A stretch of 64,000 nt of DNA from Rhodothermales bacterium (GCA_028284265.1 JANQRZ010000019.1:1-64000); one strand, 5' to 3'; positions 48,006 through 57,373 are shown, counted from the first letter of the stretch. Notes: generated by a model not told the origin, from the letters alone. Made by a program: numbers and translations.

Positions 48006-49402
48006 AGGTACAACACCGAGGCGACACCGAAGAATACAGCCAGCCCGATGATGTCGTTCGAGGTCGTGATGAACGGGCCGGTGGCGAGGGCCGGATCGAT
48101 CCCGACACGGTCGAGGAGCAGCGGGATCGTCGCGCCGAGGACGGTGGCAAGAACGATCACGATGAGGAGCGAGACCGCAGACGTGAGGGCGAGGCGCGTG
48201 GTATCGGCATCGCCGAGACCGCCGACCGCGCCCATCACGAGAACGATGAGCGCGAGCGCGATGGCGAGCGCCACACCGTTGAGGAGCGCGACCGCCAGTT
48301 CCTTGCCGATGCGCTTAACCACGTCCGAACTCCACAGGTCGCCCGAAGCCAAACCCTGCACCGCAATCGCCGAACTCTGAATCCCAGCGTTGCCCGCCAT
48401 CGCCATTACGATGGGAATGAACATGGCGAGCACGGCGGCCGCCTCCAGCGCACCTTCGAACCCGCGAATGACAAGGCCCGACCCGTAGGCTCCGACAAGA
48501 CCGATCATCAACCAGATCAGTCGCCCTTTCGAGATCGCAAAAATCGACGCCGTGATCTCCTCGTCGCCCGCGATGCCGCTCGCGCGCTGCAAGTCCTCCT
48601 CGGCCTCGTCGCGGATCACGTCCACGATGTCGTCGATGGTGATGCGCCCGATCATCCGTCCGTCAGCGCTGACGACAGGCAGGGCGACGAGGTCGTACCG
48701 CTCCATGATGCGGGCGACCTCCTCCTGATCAAGGTCCGGCTCGACGCTCACCACCTCGGCGTCCATGATGTCCGCGACCGCCGCGCTGCCTCGGGCAAGG
48801 ACGAGCGTTTTGAGGTCTACCAACCCGACGAGTCGGTCGTCTTGGTCGAGGACGTAAACGACGTAAACCGGATCGACTTCGGCGGCGCAGCGGCGTAGCT
48901 CTTCGGTGGCGTGATCCACGGTGGCGGTGACGCGGGTAGAGACGTAGTCCGTCTCCATGAGGCCGCCCGCTGTCTCGTCCCCGAAGTGCAGCAGCGCCTC
49001 GACCTCAGCGGCATCTTCCAACTGCGGCAGTACCTGCTCGGCGACCTCGTCCGGCAGATCGGCAAGCACATCGGCGGCATCATCCGTGTCGATCTCATCG
49101 AGGAGCGAGACGATCTCGCTCGGCGGCATCTCGTCAAGCAGATCGGAGCGCCGGGCCGTCTCCAACTCGGGGAGCACGGCTCCTGCTTTTTCCTCGGGTA
49201 GCCATCCGAAGAGCGAGTCTGCATCGTCGGGGCTTAGGTGCAGGATAAGGTCCGCGAGGTCTGCCGCGTGGAGATCCGCCACGAGGTTGAGCACCATGCC
49301 CCGCTGCCCGTCTCGCAGGAGCGTGCCGATATCATCGACGAGTGTTTCGTCGACTTCGATGCGCGCAGGGCGCTCTAGGTCTGGGGCGAGAGACTCGGCC
49401 AC
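48002..49402 (-). CDS. mgtE: Magnesium transporter MgtE
   Basis: The 466-residue protein has the MgtE N-terminal superhelical domain at about 20-130 (LHAADLADLILHLSPDDADS, PSEIVSLLDEIDTDDAADVL). Two CBS domains follow at about 130-260 (RITIDDIVDVIRDEAEEDL), then five transmembrane helices with the pore region FIPIVMAMAGNAGIQSSAIA and the last TM segment SNDIIGLAVFFGVASVLYL. It is a homodimeric Mg2+ channel gated by cytoplasmic Mg2+ bound between the N and CBS domains. Two GTG starts are possible; the inner one was chosen. Confidence 0.93.
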   Translation of the reverse strand: MAESLAPDLERPARIEVDETLVDDIGTLLRDGQRGMVLNLVADLHAADLADLILHLSPDDADSLFGWLPEEKAGAVLPELETARRSDLLDEMPPSEIVSLLDEIDTDDAADVLADLPDEVAEQVLPQLEDAAEVEALLHFGDETAGGLMETDYVSTRVTATVDHATEELRRCAAEVDPVYVVYVLDQDDRLVGLVDLKTLVLARGSAAVADIMDAEVVSVEPDLDQEEVARIMERYDLVALPVVSADGRMIGRITIDDIVDVIRDEAEEDLQRASGIAGDEEITASIFAISKGRLIWLMIGLVGAYGSGLVIRGFEGALEAAAVLAMFIPIVMAMAGNAGIQSSAIAVQGLASGDLWSSDVVKRIGKELAVALLNGVALAIALALIVLVMGAVGGLGDADTTRLALTSAVSLLIVIVLATVLGATIPLLLDRVGIDPALATGPFITTSNDIIGLAVFFGVASVLYL

Positions 49403-49472
49403 GGGACAAAGCGAAGTGCGGCACCGGGGCCGCCGAATGAACACGGGGCCGGAAGATAGGTCGGCGGCTACC

Positions 49473-50252
49473 CTATGCGCCCGCCCCGCCGAAAATTGCC
49501 CGCGTGAGACTGACGAACGCCGCCGGTTCCAGCGACTCAGGCCGTTGGCCTGCTAGGTAGTCGGGTACGTGAAAGCCGGTCTCCGACGTGATCGGTTTGA
49601 GGCTGTTGCGGAGCGTCTTCCGCCGCTGGTTGAATGCCGTCCGCACTGTCCGCCGCATTTGCTCCACGTCCACGCCGAGATTAGGGGCATCAAAGTCGAG
49701 CGCGACGACGGCACTCGTCACGTCAGGCTTCGGGTGGAAGACGTGGCGGCTCACATCGAAGAGCAGCGTCGGGCGACAGAGCAATTGGGTCTGCACGCTG
49801 AGGATGCCATATGCCTTCGTGTGCGGCACCGCCACCAGCCGCTCGGCGACCTCTTTCTGCATCATCACGACCGCCCGCCGGAGGTGCCGCCGCGCGTCGA
49901 GGAGCGAGAAGAGAATCGGCGAGGTGATGTAGTACGGCAGATTGCCGACCACCCACAGCTTTTCCCCTTTCTCCTCAGCGAGCGAGGCCCAATCGGTATC
50001 CAGCACATCGCCGTGCTGCACGTCGAGGCCGGGCAGCGTCTCGCGCAGATGCTCGACCGCCCGCTCATCTACTTCGATGGCGGTCAGGTCGGGATAGCGC
50101 TGCAACAGTTCTTCCGTCAGCGCCCCTGTCCCTGGCCCGATCTCAACGACCGGCGCGCCTGCCGGTGCCTCCACCGACGCCGCGATCTTGCGGATCGTGT
50201 TCGGGTCGCGGAGGAAGTTCTGGCCGAGCGATTTTTTCGGGCGGATGCTCAT
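49473..50252 (-). CDS. rsmA: 16S rRNA (adenine1518/1519-N6)-dimethyltransferase
   Basis: The 259-residue protein dimethylates two adenines of the 3' end of 16S rRNA in late 30S assembly. Motifs are KKSLGQNFLRDPNTI at the start, SAM motif I VVEIGPGTGALTEELL, motif IV NLPYYITSPILFSLL (the N-L-P-Y active site) and the C-terminal FNQRRKTLRNSLK. It starts 220 bases upstream of and in the same direction as mgtE. Confidence 0.95.
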   Translation of the reverse strand: MSIRPKKSLGQNFLRDPNTIRKIAASVEAPAGAPVVEIGPGTGALTEELLQRYPDLTAIEVDERAVEHLRETLPGLDVQHGDVLDTDWASLAEEKGEKLWVVGNLPYYITSPILFSLLDARRHLRRAVVMMQKEVAERLVAVPHTKAYGILSVQTQLLCRPTLLFDVSRHVFHPKPDVTSAVVALDFDAPNLGVDVEQMRRTVRTAFNQRRKTLRNSLKPITSETGFHVPDYLAGQRPESLEPAAFVSLTRAIFGGAGA

Positions 50253-50302
50253 GCGTCGGCGGCGCGGTTCGGTGAAGCGACGGAGAAGATGCCACGCGGC
50301 GC

Positions 50303-50334
50303 TTGCACCTCCCGTAGCGTGAGGGTCCTACCCT
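50303..50334 (+). promoter_or_regulatory. Candidate MerR-type promoter and operator
   Basis: TTGCAC (50303-50308) and TACCCT (50329-50334) are 20 bases apart, the long spacing typical of MerR-activated promoters. Inside is the near-palindrome CCTCCCGT-A-GCGTGAGG (50308-50324, 6 of 8 positions matching). It lies 25 bases before the TipAS-type regulator gene, so autoregulation is likely. Confidence 0.55.
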
Positions 50335-50358
50335 TGTGTCGTCACCACGATCCCTCCC

Positions 50359-51093
50359 ATGAACGACGCCCCACTTCGCGTAGGCGCGCTCGCCCGTCGT
50401 ACCGGGCTGACCGTCCGCACGCTGCATCACTACGACGAGATTGGCCTGCTCTCGCCGTCGGCACGCACCGACGCTGGGCACCGGCTCTACGGCCCCGACG
50501 ATGTATCGCGGCTGTACCAGATCGTCGCGCTGCGGTCCGTCGGGCTTCCGCTCGATGCGATCCGGTTGGTCCTCGATGAGGCGGCGAGTCCACTCGAAGC
50601 GGTGGAGCGACAGCTCGCGTTTCTCCGCGAGACGGTCGAGCAGCAGCAGCGGCTCGTCGAGCGATTGGAAGGTATCGCGGCTCAGGTCCGCGCGGCGCAG
50701 CCGGTCGCCGTGGACGACTTTCTCCACACCATCCACCTGACGACCATGTTCGAGAAACACTACACCCCCGAACAACTCGAAACCCTCAAGCAGCGCCGCG
50801 CCGAAGTCGGCGACGACCGTATCACCGCCGTGCAGCAGGAGTGGGCCGACCTATTTGCCGAATTCGACCGCCACCGCGAAGCGGGCACACCCGCGACCGA
50901 TCCGGCCAACGAACCACTCGTCCAACGCGCCGAAGCGCTCATCGCCGAGTTTACCGGTGGCAACGCCGGTATCAGGCAGTCGCTCAGCAACGCAGTGCAA
51001 CAAGACCGCTCCGCGATGTACAAAGCGTGGGGCATCGATGAAGCGCTCGGTGCCTACTACGGCGAAGCGATGGCCGCCTTCGAGCAGCGCTAG
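50359..51093 (+). CDS. MerR-family regulator with TipAS-like ligand-binding domain
   Basis: The 244-residue protein has an N-terminal MerR DNA-binding domain (RVGALARRTGLTVRTLHHYD, then RLYGPDDVSRLYQI). A dimerising coiled coil follows at about 75-110 (LRETVEQQQRLVERLEGIA). The helical TipAS domain is at about 120-244 (MFEKHYTPEQLETLKQRR, NAGIRQSLSNAVQQDRSAMY). TipAS proteins activate their promoters when they bind thiopeptide-like or other hydrophobic compounds. No efflux gene is adjacent, so the target is probably its own promoter and distant genes. Confidence 0.9.
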   Translation: MNDAPLRVGALARRTGLTVRTLHHYDEIGLLSPSARTDAGHRLYGPDDVSRLYQIVALRSVGLPLDAIRLVLDEAASPLEAVERQLAFLRETVEQQQRLVERLEGIAAQVRAAQPVAVDDFLHTIHLTTMFEKHYTPEQLETLKQRRAEVGDDRITAVQQEWADLFAEFDRHREAGTPATDPANEPLVQRAEALIAEFTGGNAGIRQSLSNAVQQDRSAMYKAWGIDEALGAYYGEAMAAFEQR

Positions 51094-51107
51094 ACCTCAA
51101 CCAAAGG

Positions 51108-51221
51108 CTGTCATTGCGAGGAGGCCGAAGGCCGACGTGGCAATCTCCAAATGGATGAGCATCTGTCGGGAGATTGCTTCGTCGCTACAGGGCTTGCCCC
51201 TTCGCTTCTCGCAATGACAGG
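51108..51221. repeat. Palindromic intergenic repeat element
   Basis: Terminal inverted repeats CTGTCATTGCGAG and CTCGCAATGACAG border a 114-base unit. Inside, GTGGCAATCTCC and GGGAGATTGC form a second nested pair. I know this word combination from dispersed palindromic repeats in several bacterial genomes. It fills the gap between two convergent genes and could form a long hairpin that also ends both transcripts. Confidence 0.75.
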
Positions 51222-51256
51222 TTGAGTATGCGAGGTTCCTCTAGCAGATTCGGCGG

Positions 51257-51817
51257 CTAGTAGAAGTCTTCGATCCCATAGCCGAACTGTTTGCCCTTTT
51301 CAGACATGGCAACCAAGTTGCTCAGGCGCTTGGCGAACTCATCGGGGCGTGTCCGCGCGGTATCGATGTAGGCTGCCCGAATCCGCTGGTACGATGGCGA
51401 GGTGGTCTGAAAAAAGGCCCATGCCTCGCCGTTGGCTTGCAACGCCGCGATGATGTCCTCGGGATACTCGAAGTCCTCGGCGCGCACACCGTCGAGGACT
51501 TCGAGTACGGAGGGAATGACCTGCCCCTGCTCGATCAGCCGAGCCAAGCGCTCTTTGTTCAGTTGGGAATAGCCACTCCCCTCGCGGCGCGGGGTGTACC
51601 GCTGGGCATAGCGATCCTCGTCGATCCCCTTACGAATGCTGTCGATCCACCCGAAGCAAAGGGCTTCCTCGACGGCATCGTTGTAGGGTACGCTCGGTCG
51701 GCCCGTGTGCTTCTTGTAGGAGACGAGCCAGATGTCGAGCGCGTCCTCGTGGTGCGCCGCCAGCCAATCGCGCCATGCCTCGCGGGTGGAGACATACAGC
51801 GTTTCGGTGATGTCCAA
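51257..51817 (-). CDS. YdeI/OmpD-associated family protein
   Basis: The 186-residue protein has the family's blocks WRDWLAAHHEDALDIWLVSY, PYNDAVEEALCFGWIDS, RYTPRREGSGYSQLNKER and the C-terminal region ending KGKQFGYGIEDFY. The exact function is unknown; members occur in stress-linked settings. The start is a TTG 8 bases after the bacilliredoxin stop, giving a likely two-gene operon. A redox or stress link to the bacilliredoxin is inference. Confidence 0.88.
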   Translation of the reverse strand: MDITETLYVSTREAWRDWLAAHHEDALDIWLVSYKKHTGRPSVPYNDAVEEALCFGWIDSIRKGIDEDRYAQRYTPRREGSGYSQLNKERLARLIEQGQVIPSVLEVLDGVRAEDFEYPEDIIAALQANGEAWAFFQTTSPSYQRIRAAYIDTARTRPDEFAKRLSNLVAMSEKGKQFGYGIEDFY

Positions 51818-51825
51818 TGTTCTGC

Positions 51826-52347
51826 TCAGAGGATCGAGCGGAACGTGTCGGGTAGTTCGCCTCGGGCGTCGGGCTGGTCGGCGGGTTCGGGGCGCTCGGC
51901 TTCGCCGTTGGCGGTGGCGTCAGTGCCGCAGTAGGTCTCGAAGGCCCCGACGAGATCGGTGGCAATGGCGCTTGCGCTGCGGCCCTCAATATGGCGGCGC
52001 TCCAGCACGAAGACCGGGTCGCCATCCTTGAGGAGCGCCATGAACGGCGACGACGGCGGGATGCCCTGGAGATATTCGCGCATCCGAGCCGTGGCTTCCA
52101 AGTCCTGCCCGGCGAAGACCGTCACGTAGCGGTCCGGCTGGGGCACGGCGGCCTGCTTGGCGAAGGCGACAGCGGGGCGGGCGTTCGCTGCCGCGCAGCC
52201 ACAGACCGAGTTGATGACCACGAGGGTCGTCTGCCCCTCGGCAGCGTCCATCGCCGCATCGACGGCGACGGCATCGGTGAGTTCGTCGACGCCGAGAGTG
52301 GTGAGTTCGGCGCGCATGGGCTGGACGAGCGGCTCGGGATAAGGCAT
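51826..52347 (-). CDS. BrxA/BrxB-type bacilliredoxin
   Basis: The 173-residue protein is a thioredoxin-fold member with the CGC motif of the DUF1094/BrxA-BrxB family in NSVCGCAAANARPAVA at about 46-61, preceded by TLVVINS. The C-terminal part has PFMALLKDGDPVFVLERRHIEGRSA, as in the family. In Firmicutes these proteins remove bacillithiol from S-bacillithiolated proteins. A C-terminal disordered acidic tail of about 35 residues is an addition to the usual 145 residues. A YpdA-type reductase is encoded 34 kb away in this window. Confidence 0.9.
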   Translation of the reverse strand: MPYPEPLVQPMRAELTTLGVDELTDAVAVDAAMDAAEGQTTLVVINSVCGCAAANARPAVAFAKQAAVPQPDRYVTVFAGQDLEATARMREYLQGIPPSSPFMALLKDGDPVFVLERRHIEGRSASAIATDLVGAFETYCGTDATANGEAERPEPADQPDARGELPDTFRSIL

Positions 52348-52495
52348 GGCAAAAGGCTTCGATGGATCGAATGTTGTGACGACGAGGATCGTGAATCCGC
52401 GCCCCCTGCCGGAGTTCCCCGATGGGGTACACCGGATGGCCCTGTTAGCCGTTTCGCCCGCACGCCGTACCTTTTCTTCACGACCTCACTGTAGT

Positions 52496-53095
52496 ATGCC
52501 CAACACTCGCCCCACTCTCCTCGCCTTTGGCGCGCTCGTTTTCCTGATGGGCTGCGGCACCAGTAGCTCTATCCAAGGCACGAGTACGGCCACCCAGCAG
52601 GCCCAGCAGCTTCTACCGTCGAATGAGATCGACACGGAGACGCGGCTGATGACGGCGGCAGACGACTGGCTCGGCGTGCCCTACCGATTCGGCGGCACCT
52701 CGCGTAGTGGTGTCGATTGCTCGGCGCTCGTCCGGGCGATCTACGCCGGAGCGTTTGGCCTCCGCCTGACGCGCTCGACGCGCACGCAGGTCCGCGAGGG
52801 CCGTGAGGTGGCGCGGAACGACCTCCGCACAGGCGACCTCGTCTTCTTCCGCACAGGCCCGAACCAGCGCCACGTCGGCATCTACCTCGACGGCGACCGG
52901 CTGCTCCACGCCTCGTCGTCGCAGGACCGCGTGCTGGTGGACGACTTCAACAAGGACCACTTCCAGCGGACCTACTGGACCGCCCGCCGCTTCCTCGATG
53001 TCGAGACGACGATCCCCGTGCGCCCGCCCGTCATCGCCGAGGCTCCGCCAACACCTGATCCGCCCCGCTCCGGCCCCGCGCGCTCCGGCTGGTAA
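52496..53095 (+). CDS. NlpC/P60 lipoprotein (peptidoglycan endopeptidase)
   Basis: The 199-residue protein starts with a lipoprotein signal (LLAFGALVFLMGCGTSSS). The NlpC/P60 domain at about 50-165 contains WLGVPYRFGGTSRSGVDCSA (catalytic Cys), TRTQVREG, GDLVFFRTG and RHVGIYL (catalytic His). It cleaves D-Glu-gamma-mDAP-type links in the cell wall. The C-terminus is Pro-rich. The start was set at the lipoprotein signal, since the upstream open frame gives no homology. A terminator follows. Confidence 0.92.
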   Translation: MPNTRPTLLAFGALVFLMGCGTSSSIQGTSTATQQAQQLLPSNEIDTETRLMTAADDWLGVPYRFGGTSRSGVDCSALVRAIYAGAFGLRLTRSTRTQVREGREVARNDLRTGDLVFFRTGPNQRHVGIYLDGDRLLHASSSQDRVLVDDFNKDHFQRTYWTARRFLDVETTIPVRPPVIAEAPPTPDPPRSGPARSGW

Positions 53096-53162
53096 CGCAC
53101 ACGGATTCGCACGCCCTCCACAGCGCAAACAGGCAGGGTAGCGTTATATTCGCTCAGCCTTT

Positions 53163-53199
53163 CGCCACGTCCCTCGCCGGGATGCGGCGTTCTTTTTTT
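53163..53199 (+). terminator. Rho-independent terminator after the NlpC/P60 gene
   Basis: An 11-bp stem (53163-53173 with 53179-53189, one mismatch and one G-U) is followed by TTCTTTTTTT. It lies 24 bases before the greA start. Confidence 0.8.
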
Positions 53200-53223
53200 G
53201 CTGGGGATCACACCGACCCATCT

Positions 53224-53697
53224 ATGGACAAGCCTGTTTATCTCACCGAGGAAGCGCTCGAGAACCTGAAGGAAGAGCTACGCATCGCCAAGACGAAGGG
53301 GCGACAGGATATCGCGCAGGAAATCGCCGAAGCGCGCGCTCAGGGCGACCTCTCGGAGAACGCCGAGTACGACGCCGCCAAAGAAGCGCAGGGCCACCTC
53401 GAAGCCCGCATCGCCAAGCTCGAAACGACGATCGCCAACGCCCGCCTCGTCGATGAAAAGCAGATCGACGACTCGAAGGTTTTCATCCTTTCGACCGTCC
53501 GGGTGATGAACAAGAAGTCCAAGAAGGAGGCTACCTACACCCTCGTCTCAGCGGAGGAGGCTGATATGGCGAAGGGTAAGATTTCGATTGCCAGCCCGGT
53601 TGGGAAAAGCCTGCTTGGGCACGAGGTCGGCGACGTGGTGGAGGTGACGGTGCCCGCGGGCAAGATTCCGTTCGAGATTCTGGAGATCAGCCGGTAG
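53224..53697 (+). CDS. greA: Transcription elongation factor GreA
   Basis: The 157-residue protein rescues backtracked RNA polymerase by stimulating transcript cleavage. The N-terminal coiled coil ends in the acidic tip QGDLSENAEYDAAKE, which holds the Asp and Glu that bind Mg2+. The C-terminal FKBP-like domain includes SPVGKSLLGHEVGDVVEVTV and PFEILEI. Length and order are standard. The start MDKPVYLTEE was preferred over the longer frame, which would read through the terminator. Confidence 0.95.
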   Translation: MDKPVYLTEEALENLKEELRIAKTKGRQDIAQEIAEARAQGDLSENAEYDAAKEAQGHLEARIAKLETTIANARLVDEKQIDDSKVFILSTVRVMNKKSKKEATYTLVSAEEADMAKGKISIASPVGKSLLGHEVGDVVEVTVPAGKIPFEILEISR

Positions 53698-53721
53698 CGC
53701 ACAATCCAGCCTGAGGGATCG

Positions 53722-54429
53722 ATGCCTGCTGCCAGCGAACCGAAGAAAGCCCGACGCCCCCGGTCTCTCCTCGGCAAGCTTGTGCTTTGGCCGATCCTCG
53801 CGGTGCTGATTTTCTACGGCCTCTGCACGCTCTCGCTCGTGGCAATGCTGGTCGTGCCACCGCCGGTCACGTCAGTCCAGATACAGCGCCATGTCGAAGC
53901 CCTCTTCGAGGAGGGCGACTTCACCTTTCGCTACACGCCAGTCGCGGGTGACGCCATCTCGAGTCAGGCCAAGCGGGCCGTCGTCGCCGCTGAGGACACG
54001 CGGTTTTACACACACGGTGGGATCGACTGGGAAGAACTCGAAAACGCCCGCGCCGACGCCGCCCGTCGGGGTCGGCCACCGCGTGGAGCCTCGACCATCA
54101 CCCAGCAACTCGTCAAGAACCTCTTCCTGACGACGCACCGTTCGTACATCCGCAAGGGTCTGGAAGTACCGCTGACCTACCTCGCCGAACTGATCCTGCC
54201 GAAAGAGCGGATTCTGGAGCTGTATCTCAACGTGATCGAGTGGGGACCGGGCGTGTTCGGGATCGAGGCCGCCGCGCAGTACCACTACGGCACCTCGGCA
54301 GCGAACCTGTCGCGGGAACAGGCCGCCCGTCTCGCCGCGTGCATCCCCGCCCCGCGCTCGCGCACCCCGCAGCGGATGGGCAGCTACGCCGGGACGATCC
54401 TGACCCGGATGCGGCAGATGGGCTACTGA
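53722..54429 (+). CDS. mtgA: Monofunctional peptidoglycan glycosyltransferase
   Basis: The 235-residue protein polymerises lipid II into glycan strands. After one transmembrane segment ([20 protein letters not shown]) comes the GT51 domain: [20 protein letters not shown] (catalytic Glu), [15 protein letters not shown], and [20 protein letters not shown]. No transpeptidase domain follows, which defines MtgA. It starts 24 bases after greA and is 2 bases from the threonine aldolase, so a greA-mtgA-ltaE transcript is likely. Confidence 0.94.
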   Translation: MPAASEPKKARRPRSLLGKLVLWPILAVLIFYGLCTLSLVAMLVVPPPVTSVQIQRHVEALFEEGDFTFRYTPVAGDAISSQAKRAVVAAEDTRFYTHGGIDWEELENARADAARRGRPPRGASTITQQLVKNLFLTTHRSYIRKGLEVPLTYLAELILPKERILELYLNVIEWGPGVFGIEAAAQYHYGTSAANLSREQAARLAACIPAPRSRTPQRMGSYAGTILTRMRQMGY

Positions 54430-54431
54430 AC

Positions 54432-55448
54432 ATGATCGACCTCCGCAGCGATACCGTCACCAAGCCGACGCCCGCGATGCGGCAGGCGATGGCCGAGGCG
54501 GAGGTCGGCGACGACGTATTCGGCGAGGACCCGACGGTGCAGCGGTTGCAAGCACGGGTAGCACACCTACTCGGCAAAGAGGCTGGCCTCTTCGTGCCGA
54601 GCGGCGTGATGGGCAACCAGCTTGCCATCAGGGTCCACACGCGCCCCGGCGATGAGGTCGTGCTCGCCGAGCGGAGCCACATCTTCCACTACGAGTCCGG
54701 CGCACCCGCTGCCCTCTCCGGCGTCCAGCTTCGACCCATCGGCGATGCACGCGGATTCCTCACGGGGGATGACGTGCGGGCCGTTGTGAGGGGGCGCTAC
54801 GACTGGGAGCCACGGACCCGCCTCGTCTGCCTCGAAAACACTGTCAACAAAGCGGGCGGTTTGGTCTATCCACTCGACCTGACGCGAGAGGTCGCCGAGG
54901 TAGCGCGTGAGCACGGTCTCGCGCTGCATCTCGACGGGGCGCGGCTGTGGAACGCCGCCGTCACCTCGGGTCAGTCTGAAGCCGACCTCGCAGCCCCGTT
55001 CGACACCGTCAGCGTCTGCCTCTCGAAAGGACTCGGCGCACCCGTCGGGTCGGTGCTCGCGGGCGAGGCAGAGACAATCCGCCTCGCTCAGCGCTACCGG
55101 AAACTCTTCGGCGGCGGGATGCGGCAGGTCGGCATCCTCGCCGCAGCGGGCCTCCACGCGCTCGATCATCACCGCGCTGACTTGGCGACAGATCACACCC
55201 GTGCCCATCGCCTCGCCGAGGCGCTCGCGGTGCTCCCAGTCTTCGAGATCGACCCCGTTTCGGTGGAGACCAACATCGTCATTGCCCAGACGGCCATGCC
55301 TGCTGAGACGGTGCTGGAACGGCTCGCAGAGCATGGCGTGCGGATGGTGGCCTTCGGCCCCCACACGATCCGCGCCACCACCCACCGCGACCTTTCTGAC
55401 GCTGATGTGGAACGCACCGTGGACGTGCTGACGCAGGCGTTCGGATAG
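54432..55448 (+). CDS. ltaE: Low-specificity L-threonine aldolase
   Basis: The 338-residue PLP enzyme splits threonine or allo-threonine into glycine and acetaldehyde. Family blocks are [88 protein letters not shown] and [16 protein letters not shown] with the PLP Lys of SKGLG. The start follows mtgA by 2 bases; the longer frame upstream is a shadow of mtgA. Confidence 0.94.
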   Translation: MIDLRSDTVTKPTPAMRQAMAEAEVGDDVFGEDPTVQRLQARVAHLLGKEAGLFVPSGVMGNQLAIRVHTRPGDEVVLAERSHIFHYESGAPAALSGVQLRPIGDARGFLTGDDVRAVVRGRYDWEPRTRLVCLENTVNKAGGLVYPLDLTREVAEVAREHGLALHLDGARLWNAAVTSGQSEADLAAPFDTVSVCLSKGLGAPVGSVLAGEAETIRLAQRYRKLFGGGMRQVGILAAAGLHALDHHRADLATDHTRAHRLAEALAVLPVFEIDPVSVETNIVIAQTAMPAETVLERLAEHGVRMVAFGPHTIRATTHRDLSDADVERTVDVLTQAFG

Positions 55449-55564
55449 GGCTGCGAAGTGCCCCACTCTTGCATCAGTCGGAGCAAACGTAACAAATGTG
55501 TACCCTCTGAAACTTTCGGGGACTGTTCTCTATCCTATCGCTATCTTTTCGGCAGGAGGGGCTC

Positions 55565-56158
55565 ATGGCTGACTGGTACGAAGTATTCGACAATGAGGAG
55601 GTGCAGCTCGACACGCGCAAGCATGTCGGGAGGCTGGCCGGTGCCCTCGTCGTCGGCTTCGGCGCGATCTTGGGCTTGACGCCGCTGCTGCTGCTCTGGG
55701 TCCCCTCGCTCGTCCTCGTCACCACCCTCGTCAGCGGTTCGCTGGCTGTGATGGTGGTGGGCGCTTCCTACGCCTTTCTGCGACTTCGGAGCGTGGTCTG
55801 GTGCGTGAAGCTCTCGGTGCATCGGGTCGTCGGCTATGACTACGCTAGGCGCAAGACCGTCCTTTCGTGGGCCGAGATCGAGCGCGTCGAGCTGGACAAG
55901 ACCAGCCTGTCGATTGTCGCCGCACCGAAGGACGGACGCCCCAGCCGCGTACTCCGTGTGCCGCACGTCTTCCCCGACTTCGCTCACCTCAGCCACCGCA
56001 CCGTCGAATACGCCGAAGCGCATGGCCTCCCGGTATGTGTCGAAGGCCGCCCGTGGCAGTTGCTCGATGTGGGGAGGCTGTATCCGTTCCTGACCGATAT
56101 CGCCATCGCCGAGCGGGCCGTGCGGGGTCGAACCCTTGAAGGCGACGAAGAAGTCTAG
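55565..56158 (+). CDS. Membrane protein with a PH-like cytoplasmic domain
   Basis: The 197-residue protein has two transmembrane helices at about 25-75 (LAGALVVGFGAILGLTPLLL, LVTTLVSGSLAVMVVGASYA). The soluble part (LSVHRVVGYDYARRKTVLSW, IERVELDKTSLSIVA) resembles the bacterial PH domains that follow paired helices. The last 40 residues are charged. No precise family or function is known to me. It overlaps the convergent patatin gene by 4 bases at the stops. Confidence 0.7.
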   Translation: MADWYEVFDNEEVQLDTRKHVGRLAGALVVGFGAILGLTPLLLLWVPSLVLVTTLVSGSLAVMVVGASYAFLRLRSVVWCVKLSVHRVVGYDYARRKTVLSWAEIERVELDKTSLSIVAAPKDGRPSRVLRVPHVFPDFAHLSHRTVEYAEAHGLPVCVEGRPWQLLDVGRLYPFLTDIAIAERAVRGRTLEGDEEV

Positions 56159-57345
56159 GCTTCGATCAAGGCACCGATCTCATCGATCTGCGCCTCAGCA
56201 TCGCGCTCACCGATGGCAATAAGGTGGCGGAGATAGTCCGGCTCGAAGAGTAGCATCGAGAGCCAGTCCGGGCTGCGCGTCTCGCGGGTGCCGAGGCCGC
56301 GCATCAGGAACCGGAAGGTCGGCGGCAGTTCAGGTTCGTAGTCACCCGCGAGGCGTCCAAGGTCTTCGGAAGGACGCAGCACGAGAAGATCGACCGGGCG
56401 AAGGCCATTACGCTGCCCGGTTCCACAGTCCTCCACAAGGTGCGAGATGCGGCGGAGCGTCGTCGCGTCCTGATCGAGCAGGTCAAGGAAGATGCCATTC
56501 ATCAGGACGCCCGCGATCTGGGCAGGCGGCGGATAGCCAGTCGTCGCGGGATCGGATGCCTCGGCAGTAGTGCGAGCGTAGCGCGTCGAGACGGCAAGGA
56601 TGCGCCCGGCCCCGAAGTGCAGGGCAGGCGAGAGCGGAGCCGTCAGCCGAATGCCGCCGTCGCCGTACCACCCACCGCCGGTCGGGGTACGGACAGGGAT
56701 CGCCGGGAAGATAAACGGTAGCGCCGCCGAGGCCATGATGTGCTCCACACCGATGCGCGCCTCGATGCTCTTGCGCTTCGGCAGGTCCCAAGGCTGTAGG
56801 TCCCGCCCTTGTTTCCACGTCACCGAGCGCCCCGTCGCATAATCCGTCGCTGTCAGCCCAAACGCGCGAAGGCGACCATCACGGATATTCTGCTCGATAC
56901 CCTCGATGCCGTTGCCGTTCGGGTCAAGGTGCTGCCGGAGCAGGCGGTACAACGGCGTGGTGTCAACGAAGCCACGCGCTTCCTGCCCGGCCTCACCGCC
57001 AGAGAGCAACCGCCGCACCCATTGCCACCCGATGCGGAGCAGGCTGGGGCCGTCGGTACGAAAGACTTGATCCGTCGTCAGGTTGACCCACAGACGCCCG
57101 AGCGCTTCCACTGCCTCGGGGAAACTGCCGGGGTGGCTGGCGAGCGAAGCCGCGTTGATGGCTCCCGCCGAGACGCCCGTAATGATGTCCGGTCGGAACG
57201 TTGGCCATCGCCTCGCCAGTGCTTGCATCACGCCGACCTGATAGGCCGCACGGGCACCACCGCCGCTCATCACAAGCGCGATGGGTGCCTCGGCACGAGA
57301 CGACGGCACAGCCTGGCTGGCGTTCGGAGAAGAGGACTCGGTCAC
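56155..57345 (-). CDS. Patatin-like phospholipase
   Basis: The 396-residue protein has the oxyanion motif MSGGGARAAYQVG near residue 26, the catalytic Ser in GVSAGAIN near residue 57-64 and the catalytic Asp in YGDGGIR near residue 227. That is the Ser-Asp dyad of patatins. Substrates are acyl lipids, but the specificity is unknown. The C-terminal 150 residues are helical and carry no known domain. The start is a GTG. It lies 28 bases after the hybrid kinase stop on the same strand, so a shared transcript is possible. Confidence 0.92.
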   Translation of the reverse strand: MTESSSPNASQAVPSSRAEAPIALVMSGGGARAAYQVGVMQALARRWPTFRPDIITGVSAGAINAASLASHPGSFPEAVEALGRLWVNLTTDQVFRTDGPSLLRIGWQWVRRLLSGGEAGQEARGFVDTTPLYRLLRQHLDPNGNGIEGIEQNIRDGRLRAFGLTATDYATGRSVTWKQGRDLQPWDLPKRKSIEARIGVEHIMASAALPFIFPAIPVRTPTGGGWYGDGGIRLTAPLSPALHFGAGRILAVSTRYARTTAEASDPATTGYPPPAQIAGVLMNGIFLDLLDQDATTLRRISHLVEDCGTGQRNGLRPVDLLVLRPSEDLGRLAGDYEPELPPTFRFLMRGLGTRETRSPDWLSMLLFEPDYLRHLIAIGERDAEAQIDEIGALIEA

Positions 57346-57373
57346 GCCGAAAGCTACGAAGCCCGCGGGCGAC

